From positions 1-47,828 of the IMG/VR virus record IMGVR_UViG_3300032265_000622: a stretch of 47,828 nucleotides of DNA. One strand, 5' to 3'. This document shows positions 15,555 to 24,800 of the stretch, piece by piece. This DNA comes from a virus. The position numbers were made by a program, and so were the translations under genes. The stretch's first letter is position 1, and each line of letters begins with the position of its first letter. The notes below the pieces were generated by a model. It saw only the letters and a list, made by a program, of their open reading frames with translations. It did not search any database and was not told the origin of the DNA.

Positions 15555-17039
15555 ATGGCCGTTGGTCGTATTTCGGGTCCGCTCTTGAAGTCGAATCTCC
15601 TTCGCGACGGAGTAGATCTGGCATTCGAGACGAGCTTATTGTATCTAGATGTACATCATACCCGAGTTGGTATTAATACCAGCACTCCAGCCTATGACCT
15701 AGACGTTAATGGTTATGTGAGAACAACTAATTTAGAAGTAACAGGACAGCTTAGTGTAAGTCCGGATCTAACTATAAGTGGAAACACTATACGAAGTTCA
15801 AACGGTAATTTAAATCTAATACCAGCAGCAGGTGGAGTTGTTTATCAAGGAACTGCTTCGATCGGCAATTTAAATCTAACTGGAAACACTATTTCAAATA
15901 ATAGCGGAGATGCTGTTGAGATACGTCCAGCAGGTAGTGGAACTACACAGATATACTCAAATACCAAGATAACTGGAAATTTAGAAGTCACAGGTACTAT
16001 AAATGCTGATGGTGATGTTACTATCAATGGTAACATAATATTAGCTAATCAATCCGGATCTATTAACTTTTCAGCAGGTATATCTAGTGATATAGTACCT
16101 ACGCTAGATAACACATACAGTTTAGGTGAAGCTGGGTTATCTTGGAAAAATCTATATGCTTATAACTCATATATAGGAAATGTATCTATAACAGGTAGCA
16201 CTATATCGACTATAGCTAGTGGCACAGATTTAACTTTAACCGGCAACGGTTCCGGATTGGTAGTTCTAGGAGCTCTTAGCATAAACGGCACTACTATATC
16301 TTCTAGTTCAAACAATGACATATTATTAAGTCCAAATGGAACCGGTATAGTTACTATTAACTCAAATCAAAGTATACAGATACCCACAGGAACAACCGGC
16401 AATAGGCCAGATACTCCTACAGCAGGTATGATACGCTTTAATAGTGATTACGGACATTATGAAGGTTATAACGGAACTGCTTGGGTAGTGCTAGACGGCA
16501 TATACGATGCTGATAGGAATACTTACATAACTGCCGAACTAACTCCGGGTGCTAACGATAAGACCATGAGGTTCTTTGTTAACGAGTCTCAAGAAGCAGA
16601 TCTAGATGCTACTAGATTTAATTTTAGCAGACTACAAGCGGGTGATATTGATATCAATGTTGACACGATATCAACAGTTACTTCTGGAGCTAATTTAAAT
16701 CTTACACCTAACGGATCCGGTGCTGTCGTTATTGATAATATCAATATTAGTGGAAATACTATAAACAATACTGTTTCTAATGGTGCAACTTATCTAACCA
16801 ATACAGGTTCTGGATATGTTGTTATTAGCGGAACATACGGGTTTGTTATGCCGGTCGGAAATAACAGCAATCAAGTAACAGTCGGAAATCCGATTGGGTT
16901 AACAAGATATAACACAGATACAACAAGAGCAGAGATATGGGACGGAGCAGAATGGGCATCAGTAGCAGGCCCAGGCTCGGGAATTTCTACTTCAGACGCA
17001 GAGCTACTTTCAATTTTAAATGTTTTCAGTTTTGGATGA
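15555..17039 (+). CDS. Repeat-rich tail fibre protein, paralogue B
   Basis: A 494-aa protein from the ATG at 15555 (MAVGRISGPLLKSNLLR). A GTG 57 bases upstream in frame is not used in my call because homology with the neighbour begins at this ATG and GGGAGA precedes it. Architecture follows the gene at 13950: N-terminal 'GVDLAFETSLLYLDV' block, GNL/TISG-type beta repeats ('GSGTTQIYSNTKITGNLEV', 'DTISTVTSGANLNLTPNG'), a middle 'PTLDNTYSLGEAGLSWKNLY', the motif 'IPTGTTGNRPDTPTAG' with MIRFNSD, and a C-terminal version 'MPVGNNSNQVTVGN... TRYNTD... EIWDGAEW'. This is a clear tandem paralogue, possibly part of the same fibre as a second section or an alternative adhesin. Confidence 0.7.
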   Translation: MAVGRISGPLLKSNLLRDGVDLAFETSLLYLDVHHTRVGINTSTPAYDLDVNGYVRTTNLEVTGQLSVSPDLTISGNTIRSSNGNLNLIPAAGGVVYQGTASIGNLNLTGNTISNNSGDAVEIRPAGSGTTQIYSNTKITGNLEVTGTINADGDVTINGNIILANQSGSINFSAGISSDIVPTLDNTYSLGEAGLSWKNLYAYNSYIGNVSITGSTISTIASGTDLTLTGNGSGLVVLGALSINGTTISSSSNNDILLSPNGTGIVTINSNQSIQIPTGTTGNRPDTPTAGMIRFNSDYGHYEGYNGTAWVVLDGIYDADRNTYITAELTPGANDKTMRFFVNESQEADLDATRFNFSRLQAGDIDINVDTISTVTSGANLNLTPNGSGAVVIDNINISGNTINNTVSNGATYLTNTGSGYVVISGTYGFVMPVGNNSNQVTVGNPIGLTRYNTDTTRAEIWDGAEWASVAGPGSGISTSDAELLSILNVFSFG

Positions 17040-17044
17040 TATAA

Positions 17045-17374
17045 ATGGCAATAAGTTTTAGTAATAAAGTTACATCAGGATTAGGTACTTCGAGCACACT
17101 GCTACTATCAACTAGTGCGAGCCAGACTATGACTATCATGGGTCTAAGCATCACTAATGTTACAGATAACATAATACAGGTAAGCGTGTCTGTAACAGAT
17201 GCTAGCAGCAACACAGCTTATTATTTGAGGAATTGTATAGTCGCACCAAACAGCAGTGTTAGGGTAGTAAATGGTGGCGAGCGTTTAGTGCTTACACCTA
17301 GCAATAGTTTATATGCGATCAGTAATGTAGCAGCGAGCGCAGATGTTATCGTAAGCTACGCGATACAGGTATGA
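17045..17374 (+). CDS. Small beta-sandwich virion protein, paralogue
   Basis: A 109-aa low-charge beta protein. 'MGLSITNVTDNIIQVSVSV' and 'VAPNSSVRVVNGGERLVLTP' then SNSLYAISN are the hallmark strands of a small attachment-type domain seen in many phage structural clusters. It resembles the 103-aa protein at 13083 in size, composition and strand order, and both sit directly next to fibre genes. The ATG begins 5 bases after the preceding stop. No clear Shine-Dalgarno is seen, so translational coupling to the upstream fibre gene is likely. Function is inferred as fibre or baseplate connection. Confidence 0.6.
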   Translation: MAISFSNKVTSGLGTSSTLLLSTSASQTMTIMGLSITNVTDNIIQVSVSVTDASSNTAYYLRNCIVAPNSSVRVVNGGERLVLTPSNSLYAISNVAASADVIVSYAIQV

Positions 17375-17384
17375 GGATAGATAA

Positions 17385-17744
17385 ATGACAAATTATGTAG
17401 GAGTCACACCAAAGGAAGCACTAGGAGATCAACCGAGATATTTCTATGCTCTACGTAGGACAGATCGAGGTGATTTGTATTTCACACAAGTTGATCTACT
17501 CAGTCCAACAGATAGTATCGCAATCAATGCACCGGGTGCAGGATCAGACGATTACACAGATTTTGAAGTAGGAACTGATTTTTTTGAAGGCAGAGATGTT
17601 TATCATAATAAGACTTATCCTAACCTAAACTATGAACAATATCGTTGGGACGACAAGAAAATTTATTACTATCTAGATGGTCAGGGCAATTTAGTAGCCA
17701 GGATCGGACAAACATACACATATCCCGCAGCAAATAATGCGTGA
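17385..17744 (+). CDS. Conserved T4-like structural-region protein, unknown role
   Basis: A 119-aa acidic, aromatic-rich protein: 'YVGVTPKEALGDQPRYFYAL', 'RRTDRGDLYFTQVDLL', 'DYTDFEVGTDFFEGRDV', 'YEQYRWDDKKIYYYLDGQGN'. Similar proteins (with the 'PRYFYALRR' and 'YxQYxWDD' blocks) occur in the structural gene clusters of marine T4-like phages. The composition differs sharply from the Thr/Ser/Gly-rich fibres around it, so it is probably a compact domain such as a baseplate or fibre-hinge component. GAGGA precedes the start. The stop overlaps the next late promoter. Confidence 0.6.
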   Translation: MTNYVGVTPKEALGDQPRYFYALRRTDRGDLYFTQVDLLSPTDSIAINAPGAGSDDYTDFEVGTDFFEGRDVYHNKTYPNLNYEQYRWDDKKIYYYLDGQGNLVARIGQTYTYPAANNA

Positions 17745-17750
17745 TAAATA
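17743..17750 (+). promoter_or_regulatory. Late promoter for the CBM-like/beta-helix adhesin
   Basis: GATAAATA overlaps the TGA of the 119-aa gene and lies 25 bases before the ATG at 17776; AAGGTGA is the Shine-Dalgarno. Confidence 0.65.
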
Positions 17751-17775
17751 TTAGAAATTGAAAAGGTGATATCAA

Positions 17776-19236
17776 ATGGCAGAGTTTAAATTAGGTAGAT
17801 TGAGGTTCGTATGGCAAGGCGCCTGGACTACTAACACAGCATATGTTAAAGACGATGTTGTTAGAGTTAGTGGAAAAGTTTATGTTTGCCTAGTCGGTAA
17901 TACTAGTGCTAGTTCAGCTTATGGATTTAATGCAGACGTAACTAGCGGCTATTGGTCTTTAATGGCAGATGGTATTTCCTATAAGTCTGCGGGTTGGGTA
18001 TCCGGCGGAACAGCTTATTATCTAGGTGACATTGTTACAGTAAGTGGTGCTTCGTATATTTGTACTACTGCTAATAGTTCAGGATCAACATTTTCCGGTG
18101 ATAGCGCTAATTGGGCCTTGATAAGCAGCGGTATACAGAATAAGGCTACTTGGACAGCAAACACAGGTTATAATCTAAACGATATAGTTAAGATTGGCGG
18201 ACAAGAATATATTTGTATAGCAGCTCACACTTCAACAAATGCTGCTAACACAGGATTTTACACAGATCTAGGAACTAGCAAATGGTCTCTATTTGTTGGC
18301 GGATATAACAATACTACTTGGTATCAATCAACTTTCTATAATCTAAATGATGTGGTTAAGATTGGTGGAAAAGAATATATCTGTATATTACAACATAGTT
18401 CAAGCACAGGAACAGGTAATACTGGATTCTTTACCGATCTTACTGCTAATAAATGGTCAGTATTCGTAGACGGTCAATCTTGGAGGGGTGCTTGGGCAAC
18501 TAGCACATTCTATAACATTGGTGATCTAGTTAGCTACGGCAGCCTAGTTTATATCTGCTCGACAGCCCACGCTAGCTCAACTACACTTGAAACCAACCAA
18601 GGCAACTGGACATTATTCACTAGCGGTTTTAATTGGCTCGGAACTTATACTAACGGCCCAACAACTTACAAAGTAAACGATGTTGTTAGATATGGTGCAG
18701 ATCTTTACATATGCACACAGGCATATACATCAAGTTCAGCTACTATTGATCTAACTAAATGGTCTTTGTTTGTAGCTGGTTTAGAATTCCTCAACACCTA
18801 TAGCACAGGTACTAGCTATGCACTAGGTGACGTAGTAACCTATGGTGGTTATGTTTACCAATCTAAGGTAACTAATAACCTAAACAATAATCCAGTTACA
18901 TCGACTGCTAATTGGAGTGTAGTAACTACTGGTTATTCACAGCAGGGAGTATACAGTGGAGCAACAGCTTATAAAGTAGGCAGCGTAGTAAACTATGGTG
19001 CATATGTTTATGTTTGCATACTTGATACTACTGCAGGTATATTGCCAACTAACGTCACATATTGGTCACTGCTAACTACAGGTATCAACTGGTTAGGTGC
19101 TTGGAGCAGTGCTACTGCATACAAATTAGGTGATGCAGTTAGCAGAGGATCAAACAGTTACATCGCAGTAGCAGCAAACACCAATATCGATCCTGCAACA
19201 GATGGTGGTTCAAACTGGAATACATTGTCGCAAGGC
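17776..19236 (+). repeat. Nine CBM-like protein modules in tandem
   Basis: The modules begin near WQGAW, SAGWVS, KATWTA, NTTWYQ, WRGAWA, WLGTYT, FLNTYS, QQGVYS and WLGAWS, each ending with a W-[STN]-L-[FVLM]-x-x-G-like sequence. Modules 3 and 4 are the most alike ('YNLND[IV]VKIGG[QK]EYICI' and 'NTGF[YF]TDL'), suggesting a recent duplication. DNA copies are diverged, so this is an old protein repeat and not a CRISPR or tandem DNA repeat. Confidence 0.8.
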
Positions 19237-21795
19237 GCGGCTTCAAACGCATTGACTACTTCGGGTGATACACTTTATTATGGTGGTGCAGGTAATACAA
19301 GATTACCGATAGGCACACCTGGTCAAGTTATGAAGGTCAGTGCAAGCAATCTTCCAAGTTGGGGATATTTTGGACAAGTTACTAACGTATACTACGTAGC
19401 ACCGGGTGGAACTAACACACTTTCAAACGGTCAAGGAACAACTATAGATAAGCCATTTTTAACTATCGCTTATGCATTAGCTAATGCTCCATTCACTGGA
19501 AATGCTGTTGTATTTGTTAAGACTGGCACATATCAAGAAACTTGTCCAATGAGCATTCCTGCAAACACTTATCTAGTAGGTGATAGCATCGGAAGTGTAA
19601 CAATATCTCCTACATCAGGAACTAATACACAGAATATGTTCTTGATGCGTGACAATACCGGTATATTCAATATGACATTAACCGGTCTAGTTGGCACATT
19701 GGGATCTGCAAACTCATATGGAACTAAACGCCCAGGCGGCGCTGCATACATTAGCAATGATACTGCAGGTAGCGGTTTGACAACAACTAATCCGATTATT
19801 AGCAATATCACTATACTAGGAACAGGAACAAATGCAAGTGCAACAGGTATCTATCTAGATGGTGCTGCTAATCTAGGAAGCGATACTTTTAGCATAAATG
19901 ATGTTAATATAATACTATCAGACGGTATAGGTATATGGACTACTGGTAATTCAGCAAGGATAAGGGCCTCACAGGTATTCACATATTACTGCTATGCAGG
20001 TATGCTAGCGGAAGGTGGTGCTAGGATCATAGCTACAGGGTGTAGGAGTGAATTTGGTACATATGGTGTTATAGCAGAAGGTACTAGCTCAATCGAAACT
20101 CCAGCCACTGGTGTAGTTAATACACAAACACAGCAGGCTACGGTTGCTAGCGCATTATTGGGCGGTGGACAGATTCTATGGTTAGAATATGCTAATGCCG
20201 GACAGGCTTATTCTTCGGCTACTTACAGTCTTGCAAGTGGTACAGGATATGGCGCAGCAGTAAGTGCTGCTAACTTTATAACAAATGCCGTCCCAGAAGT
20301 ACGTGTTATTACAGGCGGTACTGGTTATGTGACTACAACAAACGTTGCACAGTTAGGAACATCGACTACTATTACGCTAAATGCGGCTGATACAGCAGCA
20401 ACAGGTGCATATGTAGGTATGAGGATCATACTTTCGAACGGTACTGGTGCAGGACAATATGGTTATATCACTGCTTATAATGGAACTACTAAAATTGCAT
20501 CTGTTAGCGCAGAATCTACATCAACTGCAGGATGGGATGTAGCAGTAGTTGGTACAGCAGTGGCAGCAGCATTAGATACGACTACACGCTATACTATTGA
20601 ACCGCGTGTTACATTTACAGGTACTGGTACTGGTATACTTGTTAGAGCTGTAGTAACAGCCGGTGCAATAACTGCTATGAGAGTTATCAATCCAGGTACA
20701 GGATATACTGTAGCACCAAGCATTACTGTAACAGATCCAAACTCAACCGGAGCAGCCACATTTACAGTAAGACAACAGGCAACTGGTGTATTAGCACAAC
20801 CGACTTGGACTAGTAGGGGTACAGGTTATTTTGATATACAGGCTACTATTACAGGTAATGGTATAGCTGATTATCAGGCAACTGGATCTAACATTTATAT
20901 CTCTGGTCTAGCAGCACTACCAACTGCTGGTGCAAACGTAACAATATCAAGTAACATATATACGCTTATACAGGTTATAAGTTACACCGGTACTGGTCCA
21001 TATGTAGCATATGTTCAGCTGGGAACTGCGTTCACTACTAGCAATGCGCCATCTAATTCAACAGCAGTAAGCATTACAAACAACTATAGTATAGCAAGAC
21101 TGCAAGGACAGGCATTCTTGCACATTGGTACAGGTAATACTGTTTCAGCAGGTTATCCAAACGTTACTACTGGTAATAAGATCACTGCAAACCAAACACT
21201 AAACAGCAATGGTGGTCGTGTGTTCTTTGATACTATGGATCAAGACGGTACTATAACACTTGGTAATTTAATCACATCTACCGAAGCGACAGGTATAGCA
21301 AGTATTAATGCTAACTTATTAACCATTAGCGGATTGAGTCAGCTTCAATTTGCTAGCGGTGGTGCTACTATAACACAGTTTAGCACAGATACTACAATGG
21401 CAGCAAATAGCAATGCACTTGTTCCAACACAAGCAGCTGTAAGAGCATTTGTTTATGCTACACTTAATCAGGGTACTACTACACTAACAGCTAGCAGTTT
21501 ATCAACTGGTAGGATCAATATCAGCGGACAAACAGTTGGTACTGTAACTGGTAGTGATCTATTATTAACAGCAGCAACTAACCAATTTATACAGGTAAAT
21601 TCACAGACCAACCTTAATGCAGCGATAGCGTTAACATCATCAGGATCGTTGACACTAAACAGCGGTTCAACATTAACAATTAATGGTACTACAGTAATCA
21701 ACACTACACCAACAGTGGCCACTGATATTACTAATAAAAGATATGTTGACCGCACACTTTCGCTAAATACAAGGTGGACAAACTATTGGGTATAA
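17776..21795 (+). CDS. Large adhesin: nine CBM-like modules plus beta-helix
   Basis: A 1339-aa protein. Residues 1-487 hold nine tandem modules of 50-58 residues with the pattern W-x-G-x-W... Y-x-x-x-D-V-V-x-Y-G-x-x-Y-I-C... W-S-L-F-x-x-G. The Trp/Tyr spacing resembles carbohydrate-binding CBM5/12-type repeats. From about 538 ('YYVAPGGTNTLSNGQGTTID' then KPFLTIAYAL) to about 790 it has a pectin-lyase-like right-handed beta-helix, with 'TGTYQETCPMSIP' and Ile/Asn-rich coils. Residues 830-1050 carry GTGY-type beta modules ('VINPGTGYTVAPSITVTDP'). The C-terminus has the fibre module 'RINISGQTVGTVTGSDLLL' and 'DITNKRYVD'. It likely binds and perhaps degrades surface polysaccharide; no catalytic Asp/Glu triad could be assigned by eye, so depolymerase activity is unproven. 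Confidence 0.7.
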   Translation: MAEFKLGRLRFVWQGAWTTNTAYVKDDVVRVSGKVYVCLVGNTSASSAYGFNADVTSGYWSLMADGISYKSAGWVSGGTAYYLGDIVTVSGASYICTTANSSGSTFSGDSANWALISSGIQNKATWTANTGYNLNDIVKIGGQEYICIAAHTSTNAANTGFYTDLGTSKWSLFVGGYNNTTWYQSTFYNLNDVVKIGGKEYICILQHSSSTGTGNTGFFTDLTANKWSVFVDGQSWRGAWATSTFYNIGDLVSYGSLVYICSTAHASSTTLETNQGNWTLFTSGFNWLGTYTNGPTTYKVNDVVRYGADLYICTQAYTSSSATIDLTKWSLFVAGLEFLNTYSTGTSYALGDVVTYGGYVYQSKVTNNLNNNPVTSTANWSVVTTGYSQQGVYSGATAYKVGSVVNYGAYVYVCILDTTAGILPTNVTYWSLLTTGINWLGAWSSATAYKLGDAVSRGSNSYIAVAANTNIDPATDGGSNWNTLSQGAASNALTTSGDTLYYGGAGNTRLPIGTPGQVMKVSASNLPSWGYFGQVTNVYYVAPGGTNTLSNGQGTTIDKPFLTIAYALANAPFTGNAVVFVKTGTYQETCPMSIPANTYLVGDSIGSVTISPTSGTNTQNMFLMRDNTGIFNMTLTGLVGTLGSANSYGTKRPGGAAYISNDTAGSGLTTTNPIISNITILGTGTNASATGIYLDGAANLGSDTFSINDVNIILSDGIGIWTTGNSARIRASQVFTYYCYAGMLAEGGARIIATGCRSEFGTYGVIAEGTSSIETPATGVVNTQTQQATVASALLGGGQILWLEYANAGQAYSSATYSLASGTGYGAAVSAANFITNAVPEVRVITGGTGYVTTTNVAQLGTSTTITLNAADTAATGAYVGMRIILSNGTGAGQYGYITAYNGTTKIASVSAESTSTAGWDVAVVGTAVAAALDTTTRYTIEPRVTFTGTGTGILVRAVVTAGAITAMRVINPGTGYTVAPSITVTDPNSTGAATFTVRQQATGVLAQPTWTSRGTGYFDIQATITGNGIADYQATGSNIYISGLAALPTAGANVTISSNIYTLIQVISYTGTGPYVAYVQLGTAFTTSNAPSNSTAVSITNNYSIARLQGQAFLHIGTGNTVSAGYPNVTTGNKITANQTLNSNGGRVFFDTMDQDGTITLGNLITSTEATGIASINANLLTISGLSQLQFASGGATITQFSTDTTMAANSNALVPTQAAVRAFVYATLNQGTTTLTASSLSTGRINISGQTVGTVTGSDLLLTAATNQFIQVNSQTNLNAAIALTSSGSLTLNSGSTLTINGTTVINTTPTVATDITNKRYVDRTLSLNTRWTNYWV

Positions 21796-21821
21796 TCTAA
21801 CAAAAATCTAGGAGAATTTTA

Positions 21822-24800
21822 ATGACAACAGCCGCAAAATATGGCGCACAGGACTTAAACGGTAATCCAGTAAATTACCAGCAGCTAGTAAACCCTGCTA
21901 ATACGGGTCCTAGCAACGTCATAGTAAACACTACATTCGTTAACAGGACTGGTACTGCTAACAAAGCAAGATTAGCACTATCATCCACTGCATTAGTTCC
22001 ACAGACTGTGTCCAGCACACAGGGATTATACCCTATCACTGCTAACCAGACTAACAACGCAGCTAGCGTTGAAACACAACAGATACTTACTATTGGTAGC
22101 ACAAGCAGCGTAACCAACGCATTTACTACTGCACCGATCACGATAACAGCTACGACAGCAGGTACTAACCAGCTTACTTGTGTAAACACAGTTACACTAT
22201 CAGTTGGTCAACCAGTAGTGTTTGCTGCGTCCATCGGCGGCTTGCAGGCAAATATTAACTATTATGTATTGAACATAGTAAGCAACACTAACTTTACAGT
22301 TTCAAACGTATGGAACGGTGCTATTGTTTCACTCATTACACAGACAACTAACGTGCTAATGTACCAGTCAACAGCTAACTTAGCAGTCGGTATGCCAATA
22401 CAATTCCACGGCACTCCGTTCGGTGGTGTAGCATATAACTTCAACTACTATATCAACACTATCCCAACTAACAACAGTTTCACTGTTACAGCAGTTGCAG
22501 GAAGCGGTACTGCTTTTGCTCTAACTACAAACACACTAGGAACATTTAGTCCTTTCAATGCTGTTCCATTAACAGGAACTAGCTTTAACCCAACTATCAA
22601 CAATCCAGCAGCACTTAACGTATCTAACGTCGTTAGTGCTACTTACAATAGCGTGCAGGGATTAAGCGTAGGTTATGCTAACAGCACAGGTAATATACTT
22701 GCTACTGCTCCGATCAGCATCTATTCTATATATAACCAAAACGTAAGTGCTGCACCTTATAATCCAGCATTCATCCTATGCTCATCAACACTAACACTTA
22801 CTATTGGAATGCCAGTAGTAATTACAGCTGGTGCTAACTTAGGTAGCTTAACTTCTGGTACGATCTACTACGTATCACAGATTCTAAGCAGCATCGCATT
22901 CAACGTTTCAACTACACCAGGTGGTCCTGTACTACCAATGAGTTCAGTGACTCCGGTTGGTTGCGTGATGCAGCAAGCTACTACTTTCTTACAGCCTGGA
23001 CAACCGATCGTATTCAACGGTAACGGTACATATGGTGCAGGTGTTGCTAACCAAGCAGGTGTTGGTGGACAGCTATTTGGTAACTTAAACGTTAACCAGC
23101 CATACTATGTTTTAACTATTCCAACTGCTACAACATTTACTGTTTCAGCTACGCCAGGCGGATCTGCTGTAACGCTATTCACTGACGGTGCCAACGGTAC
23201 TATCATTACTGCTGGTAACTTTAAGATTGGACAGCAGTATGTTATCGTTAACACAGGTAGTACAACATTTACTACTATTGGGTCTGGTTTTAACACACAG
23301 GGCACTGTATTCGTAGCAACTGGTCCTGGAACAGGAACAGGTACTGCTATGGTTGCTACTACGTATGTTGCAGGTGGTTCACTTGTAACCGGTGTAACTT
23401 ATGCTATTGGTTTCTTAGGAAGTGTAACAAGCGCCAACGTAAACACCGCAGCAGGTACTACAGCAAGTTCTATCAATATACAGGGTAACACTTCAAACTA
23501 TAGTGCTATCGGTGGTTTTACATACGCTAACCCAACTGGTTCAGCAGCAGCTAATAACCAAGTAGTAAGCTACTTTGTAGCAACTACTACAACTACTGCA
23601 AGCGGTGTATTCATTCCGATCAATCCAGCTATCACAACTAATGCTATCAACATTGCAACACCTCTAACAATAGCAAGTTCAAGCGCAGTCACAAACGCAT
23701 TTACTATGGCAGCAGTACAGGCAACAGCTACATCTGCTACTACTGGTTATATCACTTGTGCAAGCACTAACACTTTTGCTATTGGTGCTCCGATAGTATT
23801 TGATACTTCATTCTCTACTATCACCGCAGGTACTGCATACTATGTTCTAACCATAGCCAGTGCTACAACATTCCAAGTATCAGCTACACCAGGTGGTGCG
23901 CTATATCCACTAACAACTACTTCAGCACAGACGGTCAATATCTATCAAGCTACAACTAACTTGTTTGTTAATGCTCCAGTAATATTCACTGGTACTGTTA
24001 TCGGTGGTATCACAAGCGGTCAGATCTATTATGTACAGAACCTACTTACAACTACTGTTGGTGGTGCTGCTATCCCAAATAGCTTTACTATCACAAATAT
24101 TTACGGTGGTACTTCAGCTCTAACACTTACTACTGCAAGTGGTAGTATGGTAGCAAACATTACTCCTGTAGTTCCAACAGTGAACGTAAATGCTTCAACA
24201 GCAAGCGGTTCTCTAACAGTTGGCGGTGTGTTAGGTACTTACACTAACTATTTCACTACACAGTACGCTACTTGTTCAGCAACAGCCGGTGTTGGTCCAT
24301 ACGAAATAACTGTGAACACTACTAGCTGGATGGCAGTTGGCCAACCAGTAGTATTCAGTTCAATTAACAGCGGTTCTGCAGTATTTGCTAGCGGTGCTAT
24401 TGGTAGCACCGGTTTAACGGCAGGTACTACTTATTATGTTGTAAGCATCGATAGTTTAACAGCATTCCAGGTATCAGCTACTTACGGTGGTACTCCGGTA
24501 GCATTAGGTGCAACTACACAGACTATGTACGTTTACCAATCAACTGCTAACCTAAACGTTGGACAGCCAATTGTGTTTACAGGCTCAAGTGCAACTGATT
24601 CTAACATCGCATTGAACACAACTTACTATGTTAACTCAGTATTAGGACCTGCATACTTTACTATCACAAACACTATATATGGAACAAACTTCGTATTAGC
24701 AGGCAGTGGTACTAACGTAAACAGTGTACAGATTGGACCACGTCCAGTAATGACTATTTCCGCTACTGTGACTTCAAGTGGTGTTACTATGATGACATTC

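Noticed and set aside
17040-17047. TATAAATG as a late promoter for the 109-aa gene
   Set aside because: The octamer overlaps the ATG, so transcription would begin inside the gene; the last base also deviates. The same holds for GATAAATG at 17380-17387.
19389-20150. Polysaccharide depolymerase active site in the beta-helix
   Set aside because: The fold is plausible, but no clear cluster of catalytic Asp/Glu could be assigned by eye, so no enzyme activity is claimed.
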